Positions 35,990-44,822 of a stretch of DNA of 64,000 bases are shown here, in pieces. Origin of the DNA: Pseudomonas orientalis (lineage in GTDB: Bacteria; Pseudomonadota; Gammaproteobacteria; Pseudomonadales; Pseudomonadaceae); assembly GCF_001439815.1 (NCBI RefSeq), contig NZ_JYLM01000006.1, positions 248,001 to 312,000 on the forward strand. Direction: 5' to 3'. A program made the position numbers and the translations under genes. The notes beneath the pieces were generated by a model that worked only from the letters and a program-made list of their open reading frames with translations, had not been told where the DNA came from and made no database searches. Positions within the stretch are counted from its first letter, which is position 1; each line of letters begins with the position of its first letter.

Positions 35990-36724
35990 TCATAGCACCT
36001 GACGCAGGAAAGCCTGGGCCCGCGGGTCCTTGGGCGCATCGAAGAACTCGGCCGGCGCCGCGTCCTCGAGCAATTTGCCGTGATCGAAGAACAGCACCCG
36101 GTCCGCCACCTCGCGGGCAAAGCCCATCTCATGGGTGACACAGACCATGGTCATGCCTTCCAGGGCCAGGGTCTTCATGACGTCGAGCACTTCGCCGACC
36201 ATTTCCGGGTCCAGCGCCGAGGTCGGTTCGTCAAACAGCATCACTTTGGGCTCCATCGCCAGGGCGCGGGCAATTGCTACCCGCTGCTGCTGGCCTCCGG
36301 AGAGGCGTGACGGAAACTCGTTGGCTTTCTGGGCAATACCCACCTTCTCCAGCAACGCCAGGGCTTTGGCTTCACGTTCTTGCTTGCCGCGTTTGCGCAC
36401 AACCTTTTGCGCCAGGCACAGGTTTTCCAGCACGGTCATGTGGGGGAACAGGTTGAAATGCTGGAACACCATGCCGACTTCACGGCGGTAGGCGTTCACA
36501 TCGGTCTTCGGATCGGCCAGTTGCAAACCGTCGATGCTGACCGAGCCTGAATCGAATTCCTCCAGCCCGTTAAGACAGCGCAGAAAGGTGGACTTGCCGG
36601 AACCGGACGGGCCGATCACCACCAGCACTTCGCCCTTGGCCACCTGGGTGGTGACATGATCCACGGCGCGCACTACGTGGCCACGGGTGTCGAAGACTTT
36701 TACCAGATCGCGGACTTCAATCAC
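35990..36724 (-). CDS. polar amino-acid ABC transporter ATPase
   Basis: GlnQ/HisP-type ATPase, 244 residues from the chosen GTG (VIEVRDLVKVF): Walker A GPSGSGKST, Q-loop MVFQHFNLFPHMTV, signature LSGGQQQR, Walker B VMLFDEPTSALDP, and H-loop THEMGFA. The GTG overlaps the permease stop by 8 bases and has GGAGG 10 bases upstream; a TTG seven codons earlier is also open. Matches the P. aeruginosa transporter next to opgH. Substrate not identified. Confidence 0.93.
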   Translation of the reverse strand: MIEVRDLVKVFDTRGHVVRAVDHVTTQVAKGEVLVVIGPSGSGKSTFLRCLNGLEEFDSGSVSIDGLQLADPKTDVNAYRREVGMVFQHFNLFPHMTVLENLCLAQKVVRKRGKQEREAKALALLEKVGIAQKANEFPSRLSGGQQQRVAIARALAMEPKVMLFDEPTSALDPEMVGEVLDVMKTLALEGMTMVCVTHEMGFAREVADRVLFFDHGKLLEDAAPAEFFDAPKDPRAQAFLRQVL

Positions 36725-37676
36725 TTTGCGCGAGCCTCCGCTCAAGCCGGCTGGCCATTTTCGACAGCGGCAGGTTGATCAGCAGGTACAGGCCTGCCAC
36801 ACAGAACAGAATCTCAAAGGGTGAAAACGAGGTGGTGATCACTTCGCGCCCGCTCTTGAGCAGCTCGGTGATCGCGATCACCGAGACCAGCGAGGTGTCT
36901 TTCACCAGGCTGATGAATTGGCCGGCCAGTGGCGGCAGGACGCGCTTGAAGGCCTGCGGCAGCACCACATGCCGCATCGACTGGCTGGCGCTCAAGCCCA
37001 GGGAGCGCGCGGCCTCGTTCTGGCCACGGGTGATCGACTGCACACCGGCACGCACGATTTCCGCCACGTACGCGCCGGTGAACAGTGACAGCGCCGCGAC
37101 CCCGGCAAACTCCCGGGACAGGTTGAGCACCGTGCCGATAAAGAAATAGAAAATGAAGATCTGCACCAGCAGCGGCGTACCGCGCACCAATTCGACGTAG
37201 ATCGTCGACAGATCGCGCAAGGTCGGGTTGCTGGACAGCCGGCACAAGCCGGTGGCCAGGCCAATCGCCAGGCCCAGGATGCCGGACACCACCGACAACC
37301 ACAGCGTGGTCCACAAACCCCACATCAGCGGGCCCAGTGCCCAATGACGGTTGACGCCGATGACATCGCCTTCGGCCACGTCATCGCCGCGCACCACTTG
37401 CAGGCTGTTGTCCGCGACCGTCACCTTCTGCTCGGCGCCCGCATCATTGCGCAGGGTCACCTCGGCCACATCGCCCTTGCGTACCAGCTCGATGACGGTG
37501 GAAATATCGGCTGCACGTTGCGCTTCCTCGGCCTGATAGGCGAAGTACTGCGGCACGCGATTCCAGCGCCATTCGTAGGACATCAGAGAGGTGGCGTAGT
37601 ACAAGGCGCCGGCCAGGCCGACCAGCACGACCAGGGTCAGCAGGTGCCAGGGCCATTGGGCTTTTTTCTGTTTCAT
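36717..37676 (-). CDS. polar amino-acid ABC transporter permease with a periplasmic insert
   Basis: HisM/GlnP-type permease, 319 residues. After the first helix (about 10-30) comes an unusually long polar stretch (about 33-105, including VTLRNDAGAEQKVTVADNS), then the transporter core: LWTTLWLSVVSGILGLAIG, the EAA-type loop AARSLGLSASQSMRHVVLPQ, and further helices. Typical members are about 220-240 residues and lack this insert. Only one permease gene is present, so a homodimer is likely. Confidence 0.92.
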   Translation of the reverse strand: MKQKKAQWPWHLLTLVVLVGLAGALYYATSLMSYEWRWNRVPQYFAYQAEEAQRAADISTVIELVRKGDVAEVTLRNDAGAEQKVTVADNSLQVVRGDDVAEGDVIGVNRHWALGPLMWGLWTTLWLSVVSGILGLAIGLATGLCRLSSNPTLRDLSTIYVELVRGTPLLVQIFIFYFFIGTVLNLSREFAGVAALSLFTGAYVAEIVRAGVQSITRGQNEAARSLGLSASQSMRHVVLPQAFKRVLPPLAGQFISLVKDTSLVSVIAITELLKSGREVITTSFSPFEILFCVAGLYLLINLPLSKMASRLERRLAQSD

Positions 37677-37712
37677 TTCACTGTCCGCATAGGTGTTGCC
37701 TGGTAGGCCGCC

Positions 37713-37777
37713 ATCGGGGGCAAGCCCCCTCCCACATTTGGAATGCGTTTCCCTGTGGGAGGGGGCTTGCCCCCGAT
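37713..37777. repeat. family A REP pair in reversed (outward) arrangement
   Basis: ATCGGGGGCAAGCCCCCTCC comes first and the GTGGGAGGGGGCTTGCCCCC arm second, with 19 bases between. This is the opposite order to the REPIN copies. Lies between the binding-protein and permease genes. Confidence 0.85.
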
Positions 37778-37799
37778 ACAGGCAACTCGGTCTTAAGCC

Positions 37800-38597
37800 T
37801 TATTCCATGTCCTTGAGCCACTCGGAGCTCTTGAACCACTTGTCATGGATGCGATCGTAGGTGCCGTCGTTCTTGATCTGGTGCAGGAAGTTGTTGATGA
37901 AGTTGACGCTGTCGTAATCGCCTTTCTTCAAGCCGAAGGCCAGGGGCTCAAAGGTGAAGGGTTCCTCGAGGAACACCAGCTTGCCATTACCGACTTTCTT
38001 CTCGGCCACCACGTTGTACGGCGCGTCGTAGACAAAGGCGTCCGCCTTGCCGTTGACCACGTCCAGCACGCCTTCCTGTTCATTGTCATAGCCGTGGTAC
38101 TTGGCTTTGGCGATCAGCTTTTTGGCAACCATCTCACCGGTGGTGCCGAGCTTGGAGGTCAGGCGGTATTTTTCGTCGTTCAGGTCTTTGTAGGACTTGA
38201 TGGTGCCTTCCAGCTCCTTGCGAATCAGCAGGGTCTGGCCGACCACGATGAAGGGTTCGCTGAAGTTCAGGCGCAGGTTGCGCTCCTGGGTCAGTGTCAT
38301 GCCGCTGCCGATCATGTCGAACTTGCCGGTCAGGAAGGCCGGGATGATACCGTCGTAGCCGGTGGACACCAGCTCCAGCTTGACGCCCATGGACTTGGCC
38401 ATGGCCTTGAGGATGTCGACTTCGAAGCCGATGATTTCACCGCGCTTGTCGGTCATTTCGAACGGCATGTAGGTCGGGTCCATGCCGACTTTCAGCGTGC
38501 CGCGCTTGACCGCATCATCGATGGCGCCGGCCTGGGCCGCAGTGGCCGCCACCAGCGCGGTGACGCCGAGCATCAGCATCGAAAGATACTTTTTCAT
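37800..38597 (-). CDS. amino-acid ABC transporter periplasmic binding protein 1
   Basis: Family 3 solute-binding protein, 265 residues with a signal peptide (about 1-23, MKKYLSMLMLG ... AAQA). Motifs: GTLKVGMDPTYMPFEM, GFEVDILKAMAKSMG, FDMIGSGMTLTQERN and DAFVYDAPYN. The ATG at MKKYLS has GGGGA 7 bases upstream. Close paralogue of the next gene (same KKGDYDSVN and HDKWF ends). First copy next to the permease, probably the main receptor. Confidence 0.93.
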   Translation of the reverse strand: MKKYLSMLMLGVTALVAATAAQAGAIDDAVKRGTLKVGMDPTYMPFEMTDKRGEIIGFEVDILKAMAKSMGVKLELVSTGYDGIIPAFLTGKFDMIGSGMTLTQERNLRLNFSEPFIVVGQTLLIRKELEGTIKSYKDLNDEKYRLTSKLGTTGEMVAKKLIAKAKYHGYDNEQEGVLDVVNGKADAFVYDAPYNVVAEKKVGNGKLVFLEEPFTFEPLAFGLKKGDYDSVNFINNFLHQIKNDGTYDRIHDKWFKSSEWLKDME

Positions 38598-38662
38598 CAT
38601 CAAGTCCCCTGAACGGTTTTTATAAGGTTGGCGCGCTATGGGCTGCGCTATTTCGGGGTGCG

Positions 38663-38690
38663 ATCCTAACCCACTCGTTGCTCGTCACAA
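38663..38690 (-). promoter_or_regulatory. possible sigma-70 promoter upstream of binding protein 1
   Basis: On the minus strand TTGTGA (38685-38690) and TAGGAT (38663-38668) are 16 bases apart, about 65-90 bases before the start of binding protein 1. Suggests this gene can be transcribed apart from binding protein 2. Confidence 0.35.
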
Positions 38691-38815
38691 AGGTTTCACG
38701 ACTAAATGTTATCGAGGCCGGCAAGAGAGACCCTACGGCGCGGCGCCTGACTAAAGATCTAGACAGGTCGCTGCACGGACTCGCTAATGAGTTGATGTGT
38801 AAGTAGTTATGACGA

Positions 38816-39616
38816 TCATTCAATCTCCGCGAGCCAGGCAGTGCCCCTGAACCACTTGTCGTGCAATTGATCGTAGGTGCCGTCCTGGGCCACTTGATTG
38901 AGGAAGTGATTGATCCAGTTGACGCTGTCGTAATCACCCTTTTTCAGGCCGAACGCCAGGGGTTCGAAGGTAAAAGGTTGCTCAAGCGTCAGTAATGCGC
39001 TGTTCTCGGGCCGGGTCATGGCGATCAGGTTGTAGGGCGCATCGTAAATGAAGGCATCGGCCTTGCCCTCCACCACGTGGCGCACGCCTTCCTCCGGCGT
39101 GGTGAAACGCTTGATCCGGGCCGCGCCCAGAAAGCGCTGCGCCGCTGCCTCACCGGTGGTGCCTTCGGTGACCGCAATCCGATAGCCCGCCTCGTCCAGG
39201 TCTTCGATGCTCGCTACCTTGCCGGCCAGGCGCGGGTGCAGCAGGACCGTCTGACCCACCACGATAAAGGAATCACTGAAGTTGAGGTACAGGTTGCGCT
39301 CCTGGGTGACCGTCATGCCGCTGCCGATCAGGTCGAACTGCTTCGCCATCAACCCAGGCAGCAACTCCGTGTAGGGCACCGCGACCAGTTCGAGTTCAAC
39401 CCCCAGCGCGCGACTCATCGCCTGGAGCAGGTCGATCTCGAAGCCGACGATGCGCCCCTGCCGGTCCGTCATTTCGAACGGCACGTAAGTCGGCGTGGTG
39501 CCCACTTTCAGCACGCCGCGGCGCACAGCGTCGTCAATCGCCCCGGCGTACAGCACACCTGTGTGAGCCAGTGCGACAACGCCCATCACCAGTGCCGAAC
39601 AATACCTTTTGAACAT
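38816..39616 (-). CDS. amino-acid ABC transporter periplasmic binding protein 2
   Basis: Paralogue of binding protein 1, 266 residues, signal peptide about 1-24. Shares GFEIDLLQAMSRALGVELEL, DLIGSGMTVTQERN and DAFIYDAPYN, with many differences in the remaining ligand shell (VAVPYTELLPG against STGYDGIIPA). The second of two in-frame ATGs is preferred because GGGGG precedes it by 6 bases. It has no permease or ATPase of its own and probably feeds the same transporter. Confidence 0.9.
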   Translation of the reverse strand: MFKRYCSALVMGVVALAHTGVLYAGAIDDAVRRGVLKVGTTPTYVPFEMTDRQGRIVGFEIDLLQAMSRALGVELELVAVPYTELLPGLMAKQFDLIGSGMTVTQERNLYLNFSDSFIVVGQTVLLHPRLAGKVASIEDLDEAGYRIAVTEGTTGEAAAQRFLGAARIKRFTTPEEGVRHVVEGKADAFIYDAPYNLIAMTRPENSALLTLEQPFTFEPLAFGLKKGDYDSVNWINHFLNQVAQDGTYDQLHDKWFRGTAWLAEIE

Positions 39617-39768
39617 GTGTGCCCCCATGGCGCGTCAAATTTGGGGGGCGATGCTACCCCAGCCACAGCCACGGCAATACGCTTCTAACGAAGGACTTTT
39701 GTTTCGAAATAACAAGGAGTTAGGGAGGAAAGGAAGTGACGCTAAACGCTGTAGGACCAGCGCTTGAA

Positions 39769-39797
39769 ACGCCCCCGAGGTGGGCCCTCGGGGGCGT
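39769..39797 (-). terminator. Rho-independent terminator of opgGH
   Basis: ACGCCCCCGAG, loop GGCCCAC, CTCGGGGGCGT and then TTTC read on the minus strand, 6 bases after the opgH stop. Confidence 0.75.
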
Positions 39798-39802
39798 CTG
39801 AA

Positions 39803-42373
39803 TCAGGCCGGTTGAGCCTGGGACGACAGCGGTTGCAGCGGCAGCAATGGCGCGTGCGGATCAGCCTTGATCGATGCACGCCACGCGTCCAGCCACTCGG
39901 CGTGGCCTTCGGTCCAGACCTGTTCATGCAAGCGAGCCAGGGCTACCGGGTCGCTGAGCAAGGCCAGGCGTTCGCTGTTGTTGAGGCCGGCCGGGCCGAC
40001 TTTCAACGCGTGGCGAACACGCTCCACACGCAGGTACTCAATCGGCTCCGCCTCGCGGTGACGCGAGGTCGCCAGGGCGCAGGCCAGGGCGTTCTGCTGC
40101 GGGTCGACCACCGAACGCACAAACCCGTCGTTGAGCGCGTGCCAACGGTTTTCGTGGGTGTACTTCTCGGTCGACAGCAGTGCCTGCGGCGGATTGTATT
40201 CCTCAGGGATCAGGAACAGGCTCTCATCGCGGGACTTGAGGCCCAGCTTGACCCGGCTGGATATCACCGACACCGGGATCGACAGCATCAGCGAACCGAC
40301 GATCGGGATCAGCCACCACAAAAAGCTCGGGTTGAGCCACACCACCAGCAGCGCCCACAAAAAGCCCAGCAAGGTCTGCGGACCGTGACGCTTGACCGCT
40401 TCGCTCCAGGGTGTGGAGTCGTCGTCGCGCTGCGGCGAGTTCCAGGTCGCGGCCCAGCCGAGGAACGCGGCCAGTACGAAGCGGGTGTGGAAGATCATGC
40501 GCACCGGCGCCAGCAGCATGGAGAACAGCATCTCCAGCAGCATCGACAGGGTCACCTTGAACTTGCCGCCGAACTCTTTTGCGCCCTTGGCCCAGATCAG
40601 GATGATGCTGAGCAGCTTAGGCAGGAACAGCAGCACGATGGTGGTGGAGAACAGTGCCACCGCCTTGTCCGGATGCCATTGCGGCCACAGCGGGTACAAC
40701 TGGCGCGGCGCCATGAAGTACTGCGGCTCCATCAGGGTGTTCACCGCCAGCAAGGCCGTGGACAGCACCAGGAAGAAAAACCACAACGGCGCCGACAGGT
40801 AGGACATCACGCCGGTCAGGAACACCGCACGGTGCACCGGGTGCATGCCCTTGACCAGGAACAGGCGGAAGTTCATCAGGTTACCGTGGCACCAGCGACG
40901 GTCACGCTTGAGTTCGTCGAGCAGGTTGGGCGGCAGCTCTTCGTAGCTGCCCGGCAGGTCGTAGGCAATCCACACGCCCCAGCCGGCACGGCGCATCAGC
41001 GCTGCTTCAACGAAGTCGTGGGAAAGGATCGCACCGGCAAACGCGCCTTTACCCGGCAACGGCGCCAGGGCGCAGTGCTCGATAAACGGCTTCATGCGGA
41101 TGATCGCGTTGTGGCCCCAGTAGTGGGATTCACCCAACTGCCAGAAGTGCAGGCCGGCGGTAAACAGCGGGCCGTAGACGCGGGTGGCGAACTGCTGCAT
41201 GCGCGCATACAGGGTGTCCATGCCCGACGCACGCGGCGCGGTCTGGATAATCCCGGCATCCGGCGTGGCTTCCATCAGGCGTACCAGGCTGGTCAGGCAT
41301 TCGCCGCTCATCACGCTGTCAGCGTCGAGCACCACCATGTACTTGTAGTCACCGCCCCAGCGACGGCAGAAGTCGTCGAGGTTGCCACTCTTGCGCTTGA
41401 CGCGACGGCGACGGCGGCGATAGAAAATCTTGCCGAAACCACCGGCTTCGCGGCACACGTCGAGCCAGGCTTGTTGTTCGGCAATGCAGATATCCGCTTC
41501 GTTACTGTCGCTGAGCACGAAGAAGTCGAAACGGTCCAGGTCACCGGTCGCGGCGACCGATTCGAACGTGGCGCGCAAACCGGCGAATACTCGCGGCACG
41601 TCTTCGTTACAGATCGGCATCACCAGCGCGGTGCGCGCATCCTTGGGAATCGGCTCATTGCCGGCACTTTTACCGGAGATACGGTATTTATCGTGCCCCG
41701 TCAGCAGCTCAAGGAAGCCCATCAGCGCGGTCCAGAAACCGGCCGAGACCCAGCAGAACAGAATCCCGAACATGATCAGGATGCTGGTCTGCAGCGCGTA
41801 AGGCAGTACCTGGGTAGCGGTTTGCAGCAGGGTCTGGTTGCGGATCTCGTCGAAGTCGACCAGCGACCAGCCCTGGTACGGCATGATGCCTTTCATGTAC
41901 CAGCCGGCCACGATGGTCTGGCCCAGCATCAGCACCAACAGGATGTAGCGGCGGATCGAACCCACGGTACGCCAGCGCGCGGCGGGCAATACCCGTTCGT
42001 CTTTCGGCGGCTTCGGCGGGTTGGTGCGCCCGGTCATACGGCGCCAGCCGCGTACCAGGATGTTGGTGCGCCAAGGCTCGGGCACCACTTTGGTGCGACG
42101 GATCGGCGGGGTGGCCTTCAGGCAGACGCGGCCACTGGCGTCGAGCGCGAGCATCTCGGCGTCCTGCAGCTCTTCAGCGGTGCTCAGGGTCAGCCGGCGA
42201 CCCACCGACGCCTGGGCGGCATCGGTGGGTGCGTCGAAGGTGGCGGACGACAGGCGTTCGTGCAGCTCGCTGAAGGAGCTGCAGCCCGCCAGCTCGGCGC
42301 GCTGCTCAGCCGTCATGGGGAGATGCGCCAGGTACTCGGTCAGAGTTTCTGGCTTGACGTGTGAATTACTCAT
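39803..42373 (-). CDS. opgH: osmoregulated periplasmic glucan glucosyltransferase OpgH
   Basis: Membrane beta-1,2-glucosyltransferase making the glucan backbone from UDP-glucose. The 856 residues have an N-terminal cytoplasmic part, two helices (about 140-210), a GT2 catalytic domain with DADSVMSGECL and the RRWCHGN processive motif, and a cluster of helices (about 515-690). The tail is hydrophilic. Overlaps opgG by 8 bases. Confidence 0.96.
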   Translation of the reverse strand: MSNSHVKPETLTEYLAHLPMTAEQRAELAGCSSFSELHERLSSATFDAPTDAAQASVGRRLTLSTAEELQDAEMLALDASGRVCLKATPPIRRTKVVPEPWRTNILVRGWRRMTGRTNPPKPPKDERVLPAARWRTVGSIRRYILLVLMLGQTIVAGWYMKGIMPYQGWSLVDFDEIRNQTLLQTATQVLPYALQTSILIMFGILFCWVSAGFWTALMGFLELLTGHDKYRISGKSAGNEPIPKDARTALVMPICNEDVPRVFAGLRATFESVAATGDLDRFDFFVLSDSNEADICIAEQQAWLDVCREAGGFGKIFYRRRRRRVKRKSGNLDDFCRRWGGDYKYMVVLDADSVMSGECLTSLVRLMEATPDAGIIQTAPRASGMDTLYARMQQFATRVYGPLFTAGLHFWQLGESHYWGHNAIIRMKPFIEHCALAPLPGKGAFAGAILSHDFVEAALMRRAGWGVWIAYDLPGSYEELPPNLLDELKRDRRWCHGNLMNFRLFLVKGMHPVHRAVFLTGVMSYLSAPLWFFFLVLSTALLAVNTLMEPQYFMAPRQLYPLWPQWHPDKAVALFSTTIVLLFLPKLLSIILIWAKGAKEFGGKFKVTLSMLLEMLFSMLLAPVRMIFHTRFVLAAFLGWAATWNSPQRDDDSTPWSEAVKRHGPQTLLGFLWALLVVWLNPSFLWWLIPIVGSLMLSIPVSVISSRVKLGLKSRDESLFLIPEEYNPPQALLSTEKYTHENRWHALNDGFVRSVVDPQQNALACALATSRHREAEPIEYLRVERVRHALKVGPAGLNNSERLALLSDPVALARLHEQVWTEGHAEWLDAWRASIKADPHAPLLPLQPLSSQAQPA

Positions 42374-44117
42374 CGGCAGGCAACTGGTAGCTCCAGGTTT
42401 CGGTCAGGACTTGTTCGGTCTTGGCCGGCTCCGGCGTGACAGGGGCCGGGGCAGCTTCGGGCTGCTTGGCGTCCTTGTCCTTCGCCTCTTTGGCGTCTTT
42501 CTTGGCCTGTTTCTCGTGTTGCTTGGCCAGGACCTTGTCAGCCTTGAGCACGTGAGTCGACACCTGCTCGGGCTCAGCCTGTGCGATCTCTTGCACCAGC
42601 GCCGCACGCATTTCAGTCGGCTTGCTCGCGTCCTTGATCTTCATGCGCAGGGTCAGGCGCCAGCCTTTGGTGTGTTCGTTGTAGCGCACGCTGTTTTCAA
42701 CCAGCTCGGCGTTGTCGCCAACACTTACCTGGCTGCGCACAGGAGCGTCCGGCAGCAGCTTCTTCAGGGCCGGGCCTTCGAAGTCCACCAGATAAGCGAC
42801 GGTGCCGTCCGGCTGACGGATCAGGTTGGATTGCTTCACGTCACCGGTGGAACGCAGGGTCTGCTTGACCCAGGCGCTGTCCGGCGAATGGAAGGCGGCA
42901 TCGTCCAGTGTCCAGTGCAGGCGGTAGGACACATCCAGCGGCTTGCCGACTTCCGGCAGCTCGGCCGGGCTCCAGAAGGCAACGATGTTGTCGTTGGTTT
43001 CGTCAGCGGTCGGAATTTCTACCAGGTCGACGGTGCCTTTGCCCCAGTCGCCCTCAGGTTCGATCCAGGCGCTTGGGCGCTTGTCGTAGTTGTCGTCCAG
43101 GTCTTCGTAGTGGCTGAAGTTGCGGCCGCGTTGCAGCAGGCCGAACCCACGCGGGTTTTCCACGCTGAAGTTGCTGACCGACAGGTGTTTGGGGTTGTTC
43201 AGCGGGCGCCAGATCCACTCGCCATTGCCGGCATGGATCGACAGGCCGCTGGAATCGTGCAGCTCACGACGGTAGTTGAGGACCTTGGACGGCTGGTTGG
43301 CGCCGAACAGGAACATCGAGGTCAGCGGGGCCACGCCCAGCTTGCTCACCTTGTCGCGCAGGTACATCTGGGATTTGACGTCGACCACGGTGTCGGTGCC
43401 CGGACGCAGAATCAGACGGTAGGCGCCGGTCGCACGCGGCGAATCCAGCAGGGCGAAGATCACCAGGTGCTTGTCGCCCGGCTTCGGACGCTCGATCCAG
43501 AACTCGGTGAAACGCGGGAATTCTTCGCCGGACGGCAGCGCCGTGTCGATCGCCAGGCCACGGGCGGACAGGCCATACACCTGGTCCTTGCCGACGACGC
43601 GGAAATAGCTGGCGCCAAGCATGGTCATGATTTCGTCTTGCTTGTCGGCCTTGTTGATCGGGAACAGCACCCGGAAGCCGGCATAACCCAACTGTTCGGT
43701 GGCTTTCGGATCAAATTTCACGTCGCCGAAATCGAAGCGATTGGGGTCGTACTTGATTTCCTGGACGCTGTCAGCGGTGACTTCATTGATTTTCACCGGT
43801 GTATCGAAGTGCATACCCTGGTGATAGAAGGACAGCTTGAACGGGGTGTTCTGATCGGCCCACTCGGCTTTTTCATTGCGGAAACGAATCTTCTGGTAAT
43901 CAGCGAATTTCATTTCGCGGAATTCGTTCGGCAGATTGCTGCGCGGAGCTTCGTATTTCTGCCCAGCCAGCTCTTTTGCCTTGGCCGACACATCGTCCAG
44001 GCTGAATGCCCACAGTTGACCCGCGCCGAACAGGCAAAACAGGGCAGAGCCCGTCACCAGTGCGTTTCGTAACCGTTTGGCAGACAATTTTGGTGCATTA
44101 CAGGGACTAACAATCAC
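42366..44117 (-). CDS. opgG: osmoregulated periplasmic glucan synthesis protein OpgG
   Basis: Periplasmic protein required for glucan backbone or branch formation. The 583 residues have a signal peptide (about 1-38, cleavage near GQLWAFS), the beta-sandwich glucan domain (FRVLFPINKADKQDE, GRNFSHYEDLDDNYDKRPSA) and a C-terminal Ig-like domain. A Lys/Ala/Glu/Pro-rich segment of about 45 residues precedes the final ETWSYQLPADE. The GTG start has GAGGG 6 bases upstream; the TTG nine codons earlier has none. Confidence 0.94.
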   Translation of the reverse strand: MIVSPCNAPKLSAKRLRNALVTGSALFCLFGAGQLWAFSLDDVSAKAKELAGQKYEAPRSNLPNEFREMKFADYQKIRFRNEKAEWADQNTPFKLSFYHQGMHFDTPVKINEVTADSVQEIKYDPNRFDFGDVKFDPKATEQLGYAGFRVLFPINKADKQDEIMTMLGASYFRVVGKDQVYGLSARGLAIDTALPSGEEFPRFTEFWIERPKPGDKHLVIFALLDSPRATGAYRLILRPGTDTVVDVKSQMYLRDKVSKLGVAPLTSMFLFGANQPSKVLNYRRELHDSSGLSIHAGNGEWIWRPLNNPKHLSVSNFSVENPRGFGLLQRGRNFSHYEDLDDNYDKRPSAWIEPEGDWGKGTVDLVEIPTADETNDNIVAFWSPAELPEVGKPLDVSYRLHWTLDDAAFHSPDSAWVKQTLRSTGDVKQSNLIRQPDGTVAYLVDFEGPALKKLLPDAPVRSQVSVGDNAELVENSVRYNEHTKGWRLTLRMKIKDASKPTEMRAALVQEIAQAEPEQVSTHVLKADKVLAKQHEKQAKKDAKEAKDKDAKQPEAAPAPVTPEPAKTEQVLTETWSYQLPADE

Positions 44118-44384
44118 GAGCAACCCTCGCCGAAAACAGATCAAAAAACCAACGGCCAGCTATCTATATGCCAGGTTGGCGAGCATTGTTCCGACTCCTC
44201 AGGGGCAAAATGATTCCCCACTGGTTTGTCGGACAAGTCTCTACCTAAGTCAAAAATGGACCAAACAACGCTGATCCCCGTAGCGCGCGATTATCTAGCA
44301 GCCCGCGAGACAACGCATCAGGGACAACGAAGTATTTGTAGCGAAACCCTGCGTTTTTAGGCATTAAAGTCGTTTTTCATACAT

Positions 44385-44822
44385 TCAGGTCTGTAAGAGA
44401 AAGGTCACAGGGCCATCATTGACCAAATGCACCTGCATATCCGCGCCAAAACGCCCTGATGCCACCTTGCCATGCAATTGTTGCGCTTGTAACAACAAGT
44501 GATCAAAAAGCGCCGCTCCCAGGGCCGGCGGAGCCGCTGTGGAGAAGCTCGGCCGCAGCCCGCTTTTGGTGTCCGCCGCCAGGGTGAACTGCGACACCAG
44601 CAGCAAACCGCCGCCGATGTCCTTCAACGACAGGTTCATCTTGCCCTCGTCATCACTGAACACCCGATAGTTAAGCAGCTTGTGCAGCAGTTTATCGGCG
44701 CTCTCGGGCGTATCTGAAGGTTCGACGGCCACCAGCACCAGCAAACCCTGGTCAATCGCCCCGACTATTTCGCCAGCCACCTCGACCCGGGCGCCTCGCA
44801 CCCGTTGCAACAAGCCCTTCAT
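44385..44822 (-). CDS. dtd: D-aminoacyl-tRNA deacylase
   Basis: Removes D-amino acids mischarged on tRNA. The 145 residues begin MKGLLQRVRGARVEV and carry the catalytic SQFTLAAD and the Gly-cisPro motif in NDGPVTFLLQT. Overlaps pip by 4 bases. The 267 bases up to the opgG start hold its trailer and the opgGH promoter region; no clear terminator is seen. Confidence 0.97.
   Translation of the reverse strand: MKGLLQRVRGARVEVAGEIVGAIDQGLLVLVAVEPSDTPESADKLLHKLLNYRVFSDDEGKMNLSLKDIGGGLLLVSQFTLAADTKSGLRPSFSTAAPPALGAALFDHLLLQAQQLHGKVASGRFGADMQVHLVNDGPVTFLLQT

Noticed and set aside
39764..42364. An 866-codon plus-strand frame opposite opgH
   Set aside because: His/Arg/Gln-rich antisense shadow of OpgH with no motif or ribosome-binding site.
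42021..44072. A 683-codon plus-strand frame opposite opgG and the opgH start
   Set aside because: Antisense shadow; both opposite genes have family motifs and proper starts.
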